From positions 212,196 to 276,195 of the forward strand of contig NZ_JANUGU010000008.1 of the NCBI RefSeq assembly GCF_024753145.1: a DNA stretch of 64,000 nt. Reading direction: 5' to 3'. Position 1 is the first letter of the stretch; every line of letters begins with the position of its first letter. The DNA comes from Massilia terrae (lineage in GTDB: Bacteria > Pseudomonadota > Gammaproteobacteria > Burkholderiales > Burkholderiaceae_D). The notes beneath the pieces are model-generated. The model did not search any database. It saw only the letters and a program-made list of their open reading frames with translations, and was not told the DNA's origin. This document shows, piece after piece, positions 27,032 through 37,834 of this stretch. Both the position numbers and the translations under genes were made by a program.

Positions 27032-28846
<1,815 letters not shown>

Positions 28847-28850
28847 TCCT

Positions 28851-29612
28851 TCATTCGCGGAACAGGTGGGCGAAGCTTCGGCTTACCGGCAATTTTTCAT
28901 CCGATCCCCGCACCAGCACCTGCATGCGCTCGGCATCGACGCGTTCGGCCGCCGCGATCACACTCGCGTTGACCACCGTGCCGCGGTGGATCTGCCAGAA
29001 GCGGTCGGCGTCGAGTCCGCTCAGCAAATCCTTGAGGGGAATCCGCACCAGTGCTTCGTAGTCGCGCAGCACGACCCGCGTGTATTTGGCGTCGGACTGG
29101 AAAAACAGGACGTCTGCCACATCGATCACGCGGATCTGGCGGCCGACACTGGCCTTGAGCCATTTGAGCCGCTCGTGCCGGGTGCCCGGCAGCTTGGCCT
29201 TCAGCTGGTGCAGCAAGTCGCCCAGGTCCGACGGATGCGCGCCGAGCTTGCCGCGCACACGCGCCACCGCCCGTTCGAGCCGCTCCGGCTGCACCGGCTT
29301 GAGCAGGTAATCGACGGCGCCGGCGTCGAAGGCATCGACCGCGTACTGGTCATAAGCGGTGACGAAGACCACGTGCGCCTGCTGGCCAATGCGCTCGGCC
29401 ACTTCCAGGCCGGACAGGCCGGGCATGCGGATGTCGAGGAAGGCCACCTGCGGCTCGTGCTCCAGGAAGCCGTCCCAGGCATCGTTGCCGTTTTCCGCCA
29501 CCAGCACGACCTCGGCCTCGGGCCATGCTTGCGCCAGCAGTTCGAGCAGGCGCTCGCGCATCAGGGGCTCGTCTTCGGCGATCAGGACCGTGGGACCCGG
29601 GCTCATGCTCAT
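28851..29612 (-). CDS. LytTR-family response regulator
   Basis: This 253-aa regulator has an N-terminal receiver with phosphoacceptor Asp60 (VAFLDIRMPG) and the Lys of DYLLKPV. The C-terminal LytTR DNA-binding domain (about 145-250) shows VADVLFFQSDAKYTRVV, IPLKDLLSGLD and FWQIHRGTVVN. It belongs to the AlgR/LytR class, which binds direct repeats upstream of target promoters. The 4-bp overlap with the sensor gene (stop at 29609 inside the regulator start) makes the pair one operon. Its targets are unknown. Confidence 0.93.
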   Translation of the reverse strand: MSMSPGPTVLIAEDEPLMRERLLELLAQAWPEAEVVLVAENGNDAWDGFLEHEPQVAFLDIRMPGLSGLEVAERIGQQAHVVFVTAYDQYAVDAFDAGAVDYLLKPVQPERLERAVARVRGKLGAHPSDLGDLLHQLKAKLPGTRHERLKWLKASVGRQIRVIDVADVLFFQSDAKYTRVVLRDYEALVRIPLKDLLSGLDADRFWQIHRGTVVNASVIAAAERVDAERMQVLVRGSDEKLPVSRSFAHLFRE

Positions 29613-30829
29613 GTTGATTCCTGTGGATGAGGAATGGTGATCTCCGCGACCAGGCCGGGCGCACCGTCGTGCAGCGCCAGCCCGGCCGTCTCGCCATAGA
29701 CCAGGCGCAGGCGATGGCGCACGTTGTCGAGGCCGGTGCCGCTCGCGTTTTCGGCCAAGTTGCTCAAGCCGAAGCCGGAGTCACGAACCCGGATCCGCAA
29801 CACGCCGCCATCCGCCTCGGCCAAGACCGTGATCTCGCCGCCGCGCAGGGCAGGCTCGATGCCGTGCTTGACGGCGTTCTCGACCAGGGTCAGCAGGATC
29901 ATGCTGGGCAACGGTACTTCTTCGAGGGCCCGCGGCAGTTGCAGGGAATAGCGCAAGCGTTCGCCCAGGCGCACCTGCATCACCTTGAGATAGGACTCGA
30001 TCAGGGCAAACTCGGCCGCCATCTGGACCTGTTCGCTGCGCATGTCGCGCATGCTGGAACGCAGGAAGTCGATCAGGTTCGCGGTCAGCTCGGCGGCGCG
30101 CGGCGCGCCGTGCTGGGCCAGCTGCTGGACCGCGCCGAGGGTATTGAACAGGAAGTGTGGCTCGATCTGGGCGCGCAGCAGGCGCAGCTGGGACTCGGTC
30201 AGCTCCCGCGCCAGCCTGGCCTGCTCGGCTTCGCGCTGCAGCTGCAGGTTCAGGGCCTCGTATTGGCGGTTGCGCAGAAAGCTGATGAGGAGCACGGGGG
30301 TCATCAGGGCCAGCGCTCCGACCACGACGCCGCCCAGGAAATGCGAGGACCGCTCCATCGCATGCGCCAGCGGCTGGCCTTCCAGCATCGACAGGCCGGT
30401 CAGGGTGGCAGCGCCGAACACGGCGCCAAGCGGCACGGCCAGCATCAGCCTCATTTTCTTCCGTGAGAGCTGGCGGTAGTTGAACCACGCGCTGATGAGG
30501 GCGAAGGTCACTGCGATCCCGCATCCGTTGGCGCCGACGATCGCGGCGGTCCAGCCGATGTCCGGCACTTGCAGGTGCAGTACTACGCCGCATAGCGTGA
30601 ACAGCGCAAGCAGTGAGTACGTCCACACCCTGCTGCGCCAGCCCCGCATCGCCAGCGAGAAGTCGCGCAGCTGCTGGCGCTCCAAGGGCGAACGCTTGGC
30701 GAGCTTTTGATAGATCAGGCCGCGCTTGCCGTATTCCGCGCCGGACGCGAGCTCCGGCCGCTCGAGCACGGCGATCTGCTCGTCCACATTGATCCATTGC
30801 CGGTAACAGTCCACGAACTTGCGCCACAT
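29609..30829 (-). CDS. LytS-type sensor histidine kinase
   Basis: This 406-aa kinase has a cytoplasmic N-terminal helix-rich stretch (about 1-65), four or so TM segments (about 70-185) and no evident periplasmic domain. The kinase core follows with the HisKA_7TM-type QIEPHFLFNTL motif (His225) and an HATPase with LVENAVKHGIEPAL and SGTGLDNVRHRL. This is the LytS/YehU-type partner of LytTR regulators. The ATG at 30829 is preferred over an upstream ATG because GAGGGC precedes it and the earlier residues match nothing. The signal is unknown; the membrane part probably senses membrane state or a small ligand. Confidence 0.9.
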   Translation of the reverse strand: MWRKFVDCYRQWINVDEQIAVLERPELASGAEYGKRGLIYQKLAKRSPLERQQLRDFSLAMRGWRSRVWTYSLLALFTLCGVVLHLQVPDIGWTAAIVGANGCGIAVTFALISAWFNYRQLSRKKMRLMLAVPLGAVFGAATLTGLSMLEGQPLAHAMERSSHFLGGVVVGALALMTPVLLISFLRNRQYEALNLQLQREAEQARLARELTESQLRLLRAQIEPHFLFNTLGAVQQLAQHGAPRAAELTANLIDFLRSSMRDMRSEQVQMAAEFALIESYLKVMQVRLGERLRYSLQLPRALEEVPLPSMILLTLVENAVKHGIEPALRGGEITVLAEADGGVLRIRVRDSGFGLSNLAENASGTGLDNVRHRLRLVYGETAGLALHDGAPGLVAEITIPHPQEST

Positions 30830-30983
30830 GATGCCCTCTCTGTGATCGTTAATATATAGCAATGATCAGAGTCTAGGCAGCCATGGCCGCGCCGGCCAGC
30901 GCGATGGGACGAGCGACGAATCCGGAGGCACGAACGACGACGGACTTGCGTTCCGGCTCAGCGGCCCCGGCCTTGCGGCGGGC

Positions 30984-31703
30984 TTACTTCTTCACGAACA
31001 CCAGGTCCCAGACGCCGTGACCCAGCTTGATGCCGCGGTTCTCGAACTTGGTCAGCGGGCGGTAGGACGGCTTCTCGGCATAGGTTTCGGCCGTGTTGCG
31101 CAGGGCCGGCTCGGCGCCCAGCACTTCCAGCATCTGGACCGCGTAGTCTTCCCAGTCGGTGGCGCAATGAATGTAGCCGCCCGGCGCGAGTTTCTCGCAC
31201 AGGGCCTTGACGAAAGGCGGCTGGATCAGGCGGCGCTTGTTGTGGCGCGCCTTGTGCCACGGATCCGGGAAGAAGATGTGGACGCCGGCCAGCGAGCCGT
31301 CCGGGATCATGTCGCGCAGCACTTCGACCGCATCGTGCTGGATCAGGCGCAGGTTGCCGATGCCCTGCTCGCCGATCTGTTTCAGCAGGCTGCCCACGCC
31401 CGGGGTGTGCACCTCGACGCCGATGAAATCCTGGTCCGGCATCGCCCGGGCGATGTAGGCGGTGGTATCGCCCATGCCGAAACCGATCTCCAGCACCACC
31501 GGCGCCGTGCGGCCGAAGGCCTGCGCGTAGTCGAGCGGCGCCTTGCGGTAGGCGACCAGGAACTTCGGGCCGTACTCGTCGAACGCGCGGGCCTGGGCCG
31601 TGGACAGGCGGCCGGCGCGGGTGACGAAGCTGCGGATGCGGCGCTCTTCCGGGTCGTACAGCATCTGGCGGGCCGGGCCGTTGTTCGGGGTATCGGAGGA
31701 CAT
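30984..31703 (-). CDS. trmB: tRNA (guanine-N7)-methyltransferase
   Basis: TrmB (239 aa) methylates G46 of tRNA using SAM. The SAM motif VLEIGFGMGDTTAYIA and the active-site FPDPWHKARHNKRRLI are intact. It is shortly followed by a gap of 154 bp to the LytS gene, and preceded by the coiled-coil gene region. No operon partner is evident. It ends with a KK tail, which is usual. Confidence 0.96.
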   Translation of the reverse strand: MSSDTPNNGPARQMLYDPEERRIRSFVTRAGRLSTAQARAFDEYGPKFLVAYRKAPLDYAQAFGRTAPVVLEIGFGMGDTTAYIARAMPDQDFIGVEVHTPGVGSLLKQIGEQGIGNLRLIQHDAVEVLRDMIPDGSLAGVHIFFPDPWHKARHNKRRLIQPPFVKALCEKLAPGGYIHCATDWEDYAVQMLEVLGAEPALRNTAETYAEKPSYRPLTKFENRGIKLGHGVWDLVFVKK

Positions 31704-31800
31704 GGGGAAACGAAAAGATAGGAACGGGCGCGATTATAGCTTACGCTGGATCATGGACGGGCTTGGAACCGGGCTGCTGCCCGGGGAGTCCAAGCAGATT

Positions 31801-32169
31801 ATGGACGATAACGAACGCCGCTTTGAGCGAATTGACGAACGCTTCAACGAGATCGACAGGCGCTTCAACGACGTCGACAAGCGCTTCAACGACGTCGACA
31901 AGCGCTTTGGTCAAGTTGACGTTCGATTGGCAAGAATCGAAACCCGGCTCGACCAGATGGCCACCCGGGAAGATCTGGAACATGCCATCAATTCGGTCGT
32001 CAAATGGGTCGTTGGCACCATGCTGGGCGCTGCCATTGCCGCTGTCACCGTGATGACCTTCGTACTTAATAATGCTGTCCCGAAGCCAGCCGCTGCGTCA
32101 ATGCCGGCCCCGATCATCATTCAACTGCCACCGGCCGGGCAGATGGCGATGCCAGCAAAGCCGCCATGA
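31801..32169 (+). CDS. Heptad-repeat coiled-coil protein with C-terminal membrane anchor
   Basis: This 122-aa protein has an N-terminal coiled coil made of seven-residue units (ERIDERF, NEIDRRF, NDVDKRF, NDVDKRF, GQVDVRL, ARIETRL), encoded by near-identical 21-bp repeats at about 31839-31900. One TM segment follows (VVKWVVGTMLGAAIAAVTVMTF) and then a Pro/Ala-rich tail. Upstream ATG at 31753 is an alternative start. The layout matches the larger protein at 55623-56237, a possible relative. Function unknown; such DUF1640-like proteins are often membrane scaffolds. Confidence 0.7.
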   Translation: MDDNERRFERIDERFNEIDRRFNDVDKRFNDVDKRFGQVDVRLARIETRLDQMATREDLEHAINSVVKWVVGTMLGAAIAAVTVMTFVLNNAVPKPAAASMPAPIIIQLPPAGQMAMPAKPP

Positions 32170-32283
32170 CAACAGCCATCGCTATAAATTTTAGAGCGAT
32201 TAACTTTTTGAAAGGAAACGTATTGCCGAGGGTGAGCAACTTGGTTGATGATCAATGCTTTCTCAGCATCTTGTCCGCGCACC

Positions 32284-33402
32284 ATGCAATCGAACAAACA
32301 CGCCATTTCCGTTGAAGACAGTCCGGCCAGCTTCGTCCTGACCAGCTTCCACTACGGTAGGCCCGGCAGCGGCAAGAAGGTCTACATCCAGGCTTCGCTC
32401 CATGCGGACGAGGTGCCGGCGATGCTGGTCGCAACCTTCCTGCGGCGCGAGCTGGACCGGCTCGACGAGCGCGGCCTGGTCAAGGGCGAGATCATCCTGG
32501 TGCCGGCCGCCAATCCGCTCGGGCTGGCGCAGACGATCCAGGGCGCGCCGTTCGGCCGCTTCGACCTGTCGACCGGCGTCAACTTCAACCGCGCCTACAA
32601 GCATGTGGCCGAGGAACTGAAGGCGACGCTGGCCGGCCGGCTGGGCGAGGATGCGCGGGCCAATGTGGCGCTGATCCGCGAACACGCACGGCACGCCGTG
32701 GCGGACTGGGCGCCGCAGGACAATGCGAGCGTGCTGAAGAAGACGCTGCTGTCGATGGCGATCGATGCCGACATCGTGCTCGACCTGCACTGCGATAACG
32801 AAGCGGTGATGCACCTGTATTGCGGCTCGCCGCTGGCCGACACCGTACTGCCGCTGGCCGCGCTGCTCGGTGCCCGTGCATTGCTGGTCTCGCTGGAGTC
32901 CGGCGGCGAACCGTTCGACGAAGCCTGCAGCCGCCTGTGGTGGGACCTGGCTGCCCACTTCGGCCCTGAGGTGCCGATTCCGCCGGCCTGCGCCGCGGTG
33001 ACGGTGGAACTACGCGGCGAGAACGACGTCAACTACGAGCTGGCTGGCAAGGATGCCCACGCCGTGCTGCAATATCTCGGGCGCCAGGGCGTGCTGGACA
33101 TTCCTGAAGATCGGCTGCCCGCGGCGAAATGTGCGCCGACACCGCTGGAAGGCGTGGAGCCGCTGGCCGCGCCGCACTCGGGGGTGCTGGTGTTCCTGAA
33201 GGGACTGGGCGACACGGTGCGCGCCGGCGATGCCTTGGCCGACCTCGTCAATCCGGTCAGCGGCACGGTATCGACCTTGCGCGCCACGCGCGACGGCGTG
33301 CTGTTCGCCCGCACCGCGCATCGCCACCTGCTGCGCGGCATGCACGTCTGCAAAATCGCCGGCAGCGCCGCCTTCCGCAGCGGCGACCTGCTAGGCCAGT
33401 AG
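32284..33402 (+). CDS. Succinylglutamate desuccinylase/aspartoacylase family protein
   Basis: This 372-aa zinc-dependent amidohydrolase of the M14-like AstE/AspA family removes an acyl group from an amino acid or related amine. The zinc site is visible as HADE (QASLHADEVPA) and DLHCD; the substrate-side Glu lies in VTVELRGENDV. The C-terminal 80 residues form a lipoyl-like beta domain (SGVLVFLKGLGDTVRAGDALADLV), also common in this family. The exact substrate cannot be assigned; no ast operon genes are present. Start at 32284 is chosen; ATG at 32245 is possible. Both have weak RBS. Confidence 0.85.
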   Translation: MQSNKHAISVEDSPASFVLTSFHYGRPGSGKKVYIQASLHADEVPAMLVATFLRRELDRLDERGLVKGEIILVPAANPLGLAQTIQGAPFGRFDLSTGVNFNRAYKHVAEELKATLAGRLGEDARANVALIREHARHAVADWAPQDNASVLKKTLLSMAIDADIVLDLHCDNEAVMHLYCGSPLADTVLPLAALLGARALLVSLESGGEPFDEACSRLWWDLAAHFGPEVPIPPACAAVTVELRGENDVNYELAGKDAHAVLQYLGRQGVLDIPEDRLPAAKCAPTPLEGVEPLAAPHSGVLVFLKGLGDTVRAGDALADLVNPVSGTVSTLRATRDGVLFARTAHRHLLRGMHVCKIAGSAAFRSGDLLGQ

Positions 33403-33496
33403 CGCCTCGGGACTTGCCTTGTCAAACGGGGGCGTCACCGGCAAGGGCATTGAATCTTTGGTATCGTGGAACGCCCTATCCATTCCGCGATACACC

Positions 33497-34195
33497 ATGA
33501 CCGATCTCAGCGCCTATCCGATCACCAAGAAGTGGCCTGCCCAGCACCCCGACCGCCTGCAACTGTATTCGCTGCCGACGCCGAATGGCGTGAAGGTCTC
33601 GATCATGCTGGAGGAAACCGGCCTGCCCTACGAGCCGCACCGCGTCGGTTTCGATACCAATGACCAAATGAGCCCGGAATTCCTGTCGCTCAATCCGAAC
33701 AACAAGATCCCCGCCATCCTCGACCCCAACGGTCCGGGCGGCAAGCCACTGGCGCTGTTCGAGTCGGGCGCAATCCTGATCTACCTGGCCGACAAGACCG
33801 GCCAGTTGCTGCCGGCCGATCCCGCCGCGCGCTACCAGGCGATCCAGTGGCTGATGTTCCAGATGGGCGGCGTCGGCCCGATGTTCGGCCAGGTCGGCTT
33901 CTTCAACAAGTTCGCCGGCAAGGACTACGAAGACAAGCGTCCGCGCGAGCGCTACGTCGCCGAATCGAAGCGCCTGCTGGCGGTGATGGACAAGGTGCTG
34001 GCGGACCAGGCCTGGATCGCGGGCGAGGACTATTCGATCGCCGATATCGCGACCTTCCCCTGGGTGCGCAACCTGATCGGCTTCTATGAGGCGCGCGAGC
34101 TGGTCGGCTTCGACGGCTACCCGAACGTGAAGCGCGCGCTCGACGCGTTCCTGCAGCGCCCGGCGGTGGAACGCGGGCTGAAGATTCCGGGCTGA
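33497..34195 (+). CDS. Glutathione S-transferase, YfcG-like
   Basis: This 232-aa protein fits the nu-class GSTs (YfcG/YghU), which act as glutathione-dependent disulfide reductases. The N-terminal thioredoxin fold has LYSLPTPNGVKVSIMLEE and NPNNKIPAI; FESGAILIYLADKTG follows, then the helical C-terminal domain. It has the Thr/Asn of the TPNG motif used in place of Tyr or Cys by YfcG. ATG at 33497 has the fold starting about 20 residues in, as in relatives. It is 95 bp after the aspartoacylase-family gene; common regulation is possible but unproven. Confidence 0.92.
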   Translation: MTDLSAYPITKKWPAQHPDRLQLYSLPTPNGVKVSIMLEETGLPYEPHRVGFDTNDQMSPEFLSLNPNNKIPAILDPNGPGGKPLALFESGAILIYLADKTGQLLPADPAARYQAIQWLMFQMGGVGPMFGQVGFFNKFAGKDYEDKRPRERYVAESKRLLAVMDKVLADQAWIAGEDYSIADIATFPWVRNLIGFYEARELVGFDGYPNVKRALDAFLQRPAVERGLKIPG

Positions 34196-34208
34196 GGCGC
34201 GCGGGCGC

Positions 34209-34727
34209 TCAGGGCCGGCGGGCCGGCGCCGTTCCCGGCAAACCGCAGCGTTGCGAGGTCGCCATCCCCTTCAGGAAAGCACGCCGTGCGGTGCCGGCCG
34301 AGATCGCCGCGGCGACGTCCTTCGAATGGCGCTCCGCGCCGGTCAGCTTGCGAACCCAGCTGCGAAACGGCACCAGGCCTTCGGCGGTGCGCTGCACCGC
34401 GCCGACCGCCTGGTCCTCCGCGAGATCGGAGCCCTTGTCGACCAACGAAGGCGCATTGGCGGCCACCGCCTGCGCGTCGAGGTCCGGGCCCAGCACCTCG
34501 TCCAGGCGACCGACTTCCAGCGCCAGCGACCAGCAGTCGTGCTTGGGTGGCAGCTGGTAAGGATGCTTCTGCGCCTCGAGCAGGATGTCGGGGATTTCGG
34601 TGCGGATGATGTTCAGGTCGTTCAGAGGCGAACTGGCAGCCGTCCCCATGCGCGACGTGGTCTTCGACGCGCAGGCGGCCAGCGCGAGCAGACAGAAGAG
34701 CGACGCGAACTTGACGATGCGGGGCAT
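34209..34727 (-). CDS. Hypothetical lipoprotein
   Basis: This 172-aa protein has a lipoprotein signal (MPRIVKFASLFCLLALAAC, lipobox LAAC) and is probably anchored in the outer membrane. The rest is soluble and mostly helical, with no known domain. Start at 34727 puts the Lys/Arg near the N-terminus as in normal signals; ATG at 34769 lengthens it by 14 residues. It is convergent with the YfcG-like GST gene, 13 bp apart, and divergent from the next GST gene. Confidence 0.7.
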   Translation of the reverse strand: MPRIVKFASLFCLLALAACASKTTSRMGTAASSPLNDLNIIRTEIPDILLEAQKHPYQLPPKHDCWSLALEVGRLDEVLGPDLDAQAVAANAPSLVDKGSDLAEDQAVGAVQRTAEGLVPFRSWVRKLTGAERHSKDVAAAISAGTARRAFLKGMATSQRCGLPGTAPARRP

Positions 34728-34944
34728 TCTCGGAGGGCGGTGTGGCAATTGCTGGTTCACAATAGCCATTCAGTCTACCGGGGCAAGGGCGCCGATGTCT
34801 ACAAGCCAGTGCGCGAGCGCCCGGCATGCATACTTACATCAAGCGCGCTTCACGCTGCAAAAAATCTTGGCCTGGCTGTCGAATGCGGGACGCGGTATTC
34901 GTCCATGCAGTGACGGCAGTTCCAACAGATGACAGGAGAAAGCA

Positions 34945-35610
34945 ATGACCCAGCACTCGTCCAAGCCCACCATCACCGCATTCGAAACCTCCCCTGACCG
35001 CGGCCGCGGGCTGGCCCGCGACATGCGGGTCCGCTGGGCGCTGGAGGAAGTGGGACAGCCCTACGACGTCCGGCTGGTGTCGTTCGCGGCGATGAAGCAG
35101 CCGGAGCATCTGTCACGCAACCCCTTCGGCCAGATCCCGACCTACGAGGAGGGCGAGCTGGTCCTGTTCGAATCGGGCTCGATCATTCTCCACATCGCCG
35201 AGCGCCATCCGGGCTTGCTGCCGGCGGCTGCGGATACGCGCGCCCGCGCCATCACGTGGATGTTCGCGGCCGTGAGCACGATCGAGCCCATCATCATCGA
35301 GCGCCAGGTCGCCATTCTCAACGAAGGCAATGAAGCGTGGACCAAGCAGCGCCTGCCGATGATCGAGCACCGCATCCGTGCGCGCCTGGGCCAGTTGTCG
35401 CAGCACCTGGGCGATGCCGAATGGCTGGACGGCGCATTCAGCGCCGGCGACCTGATGATGGTGACGGTGCTGCGGCGCATGCCCGGCTCGGGGCTGGTGG
35501 AAGAACACGCGAACCTGGCGGCGTATGTGGCGCGCGGCGAAGCGCGGCCGGCGTACCAGCGCGCGTTCGCGGCGCAGCTGGCGGTGTTCGAGGCCAGTTC
35601 GGCGAGCTGA
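34945..35610 (+). CDS. Glutathione S-transferase
   Basis: This 221-aa protein has a GST N-terminal thioredoxin fold (RWALEEVGQPYDVRLVSF, NPFGQIPTYEE, LFESGSIILHIAERH) and a C-terminal helical domain. A strong RBS (CAGGAGAAAGC) precedes the ATG. It is only distantly related to the YfcG-like protein 1 kb upstream, so the two are not a recent duplicate. The N-terminal extension SSKPTITAFETSPDRGRGLARD lacks the typical catalytic Tyr/Ser pocket, so its substrate is uncertain. Confidence 0.9.
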   Translation: MTQHSSKPTITAFETSPDRGRGLARDMRVRWALEEVGQPYDVRLVSFAAMKQPEHLSRNPFGQIPTYEEGELVLFESGSIILHIAERHPGLLPAAADTRARAITWMFAAVSTIEPIIIERQVAILNEGNEAWTKQRLPMIEHRIRARLGQLSQHLGDAEWLDGAFSAGDLMMVTVLRRMPGSGLVEEHANLAAYVARGEARPAYQRAFAAQLAVFEASSAS

Positions 35611-35618
35611 TTCGATGT

Positions 35619-36824
35619 TCAGCGTTTCATCGGCGGCGCGCTGCCGTACATCAGCGCCCGCCAGCACCATTCAATCGGCCCGAACCGGTAATACCGCAGC
35701 CACCATTTGCTCATCTGCACCTGCACGCAATACAGTCCGATGCCGAGAGCAAATACCGGTGCCGGCCGCAAGCTTCCATACAGCCCGAGCCCAAAGCCGA
35801 AGAAGACGAGGCTGAAGATCAGGGACTGGGCAATATAGTTGGTAAAGGCCATCCGCCCGAGTGCCGTGAAATGACGCAGCCAGTTCCGCGCTCCGGTGAA
35901 TTCGCTCAGGTATAACACCGCTGCGGCAAAGGCCAAAGCCAGACAGACGGGAGCGAGGTTCGACAGCAAGCGAACCGGGCCTGTTGCTGGAAGCAGCGCC
36001 AAGGCCTCGGCAAGGGTCATCGTGACGCCGATTGCAGCCAGCGTCCATCCGGTGGCCGCAATCGGCGTCTTGTGCTCCGCCGGATTGGCCACGATGCCGC
36101 TGCGCCAGGCCAAGATGCCCAGAACGAATAGTCCCAAGGTGCGGGGAAAAATATAGAGATGCAAGGGCAGCAGGGAAGGAATTTCTTCCAGGCTGAAGCG
36201 CATCACCTGCAGCCAGCTTCCGTTCGGATAGACGCGATTCGCTTGCTCGACGTGTCGCGCAATCCAGCCGGCATCGGGGAAAACGGAAGGGAAGACCGGC
36301 AGTATCAGGTACAGGCCAAACATCGCGGCGGCCAGGATCGCCAACGACCGGCTGGAGGCGCGCAGGAAGGGCAGCACGAGCAGCCCTGCCAGGGCGTATT
36401 CGGTGAGGATGTCGCCGTTCCAGACCAGCAGCAGGTGGACCAGGCCGAACAGCAGCAGGACGAGCAGCCGTCGCGTCAGCAAGACCGTCGCCCTGCCCGT
36501 GCCGGCGAGGCGCTCGAACTGCATCGCCAGCCCAATCCCGAACAGGAAGGAAAATACCGCGAACGCTTTCAGCTCAAGTCCGTAGTGCACGAACCAGGCG
36601 ACGGCACGATCGATCGGCGAGGGCTCGGCCGGCTGCGGCAGGAATTGGGCGAAGAGCGAGACCCTGAACTCAGTGACGAGGTTGACGGTCAGGACACCGA
36701 ACAAGGCCAGGGCGCGGAGAATATCGAGCGCGTCGTAGCGTTCGCTGTCACGGGCTGGGGAAATTGTCGCTGGGAGGGGCGCCGCTGCGGCGCGGTGATC
36801 AGGTACCACTGAATCAAGCGACAT
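35619..36824 (-). CDS. DUF418 membrane protein (YeiB-like)
   Basis: This 401-aa inner-membrane protein has about ten TM helices and the DUF418 signature at its C-terminus (GRMAFTNYIAQSLIF, FGPIEWCWRALMYG). The family has no proven function; relatives include YeiB and YrkO. LDILRALALFGVLTVNLV at the start of the hydrophobic part is the usual N-terminal motif. It is convergent with the GST gene. tRNA-Gly lies 18 bp upstream on the same strand. Confidence 0.88.
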   Translation of the reverse strand: MSLDSVVPDHRAAAAPLPATISPARDSERYDALDILRALALFGVLTVNLVTEFRVSLFAQFLPQPAEPSPIDRAVAWFVHYGLELKAFAVFSFLFGIGLAMQFERLAGTGRATVLLTRRLLVLLLFGLVHLLLVWNGDILTEYALAGLLVLPFLRASSRSLAILAAAMFGLYLILPVFPSVFPDAGWIARHVEQANRVYPNGSWLQVMRFSLEEIPSLLPLHLYIFPRTLGLFVLGILAWRSGIVANPAEHKTPIAATGWTLAAIGVTMTLAEALALLPATGPVRLLSNLAPVCLALAFAAAVLYLSEFTGARNWLRHFTALGRMAFTNYIAQSLIFSLVFFGFGLGLYGSLRPAPVFALGIGLYCVQVQMSKWWLRYYRFGPIEWCWRALMYGSAPPMKR

Positions 36825-36841
36825 CGTGCGCCTTCGTTCAT

Positions 36842-36915
36842 TGGAGCGGGTGAAGGGAATCGAACCCTCGTCGTAAGCTTGGGAAGCTTCTGCTCTACCA
36901 TTGAGCTACACCCGC
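36842..36915 (-). tRNA. tRNA-Gly (anticodon CCC)
   Basis: Reading the minus strand from 36915, a complete 74-nt cloverleaf with encoded CCA is visible. The acceptor stem GCGGGTG pairs with CACCCGC. The anticodon loop is TTCCCAA, giving CCC. The T arm contains GGGTTCGATTCCC. It is near-identical in layout to E. coli glyU. Confidence 0.95.
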
Positions 36916-37004
36916 GTGGGACTCCGGCATTCTACGCGCCTTTATGCTCAGCTGACAAATGTTTGGCGGAGCACGCTTGAGCCACTCGGCGTCGCACCCG
37001 ACGG

Positions 37005-37034
37005 TTGACAAAAAAGCACATGCGCCTCTACAGT
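37005..37034 (+). promoter_or_regulatory. Sigma70-type promoter of CPBP gene
   Basis: TTGACA (37005-37010), 18 bp, TACAGT (37029-37034): perfect -35 and 4/6 -10, ending 28 bp before the ATG at 37063. GGAGG follows as RBS. Confidence 0.55.
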
Positions 37035-37062
37035 GCGGCCAGTGTCAATACGGAGGCAACAG

Positions 37063-37824
37063 ATGAGTGCGCAGATTGCAGTCGAGCTGGCCATGGTCGT
37101 GGCCGCGTTGGTATTGGGTATCACGGCGATCGTCAGGACGCGGCGCGCCGGCGCTTCGGTGCTCGACTTGCTGGGCTTGCGCTGGAGCCCGACCGCCTGG
37201 CGTGACCTGCTCGCGGGCATGGCGATCACGGGGCTTGCCATCGCTGGTGTCTTCGTCGCCGAACTGGGCCTGGGCGCCATCGCGACGGCACCGGCCGCGC
37301 CCGCATCCTTGTCCAGCCTGCTGGGCCTGGCCGCGCTCAAACTCGCTTTCACCTTCAAGGAAGAGTTGATGATGCGCAGCCTGTTGCTGGCCGGCCTGCT
37401 GATGCTGCTGCGCGGCCGCGCGGCGCTGGCGGTCGGGCTGTCGGCGCTGGCCTTTGGCCTGATCCACCTGAGCAATCCTGGCGCCAGCGCCCTGTCCGTG
37501 CTGGGCAATACCCTGGGCGGCGTGATCTATGGCACGGCCTTCGTGCTGGCGCGCAGCCTGTGGCTGCCCGTCGGGCTGCATTTCGCGTGGAACTTCGTGC
37601 AGGGTCCGCTGGTCGGTTTTCCGGTCAGCGGCATGGCGGCCGGCGGCCTGCAAACGGTGCGCGACCTCGGCCCCGCATGGCTGACCGGCGGCAGCTACGG
37701 TCCGGAAGCGGGCGCGGTCGGCATCGTGGCGCGCTTCGTCGTGATGGCCCTGCTGCTGGGCTGGATTGCTTCGCGCCTGCGCAGCGGCGCGCCGGTACCG
37801 CTGGCGGCCGTCGCAACGGAGTAA
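37063..37824 (+). CDS. CPBP-family intramembrane endopeptidase
   Basis: This 253-aa membrane protein belongs to the CAAX-protease/bacteriocin-processing (CPBP, M79-like) family. The three motifs are intact: KEELMMRS (EExxxR), FGLIHLS (FxxxH) and HFAWNFVQG (HxxxN/B). About seven TM segments are visible. Such proteins cleave or protect substrates in the membrane, but the substrate is unknown. The ATG has GGAGG upstream and a promoter 28 bp ahead. It ends 10 bp before the convergent UdgX gene. Confidence 0.88.
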   Translation: MSAQIAVELAMVVAALVLGITAIVRTRRAGASVLDLLGLRWSPTAWRDLLAGMAITGLAIAGVFVAELGLGAIATAPAAPASLSSLLGLAALKLAFTFKEELMMRSLLLAGLLMLLRGRAALAVGLSALAFGLIHLSNPGASALSVLGNTLGGVIYGTAFVLARSLWLPVGLHFAWNFVQGPLVGFPVSGMAAGGLQTVRDLGPAWLTGGSYGPEAGAVGIVARFVVMALLLGWIASRLRSGAPVPLAAVATE

Positions 37825-37834
37825 GCCCGGCGCG

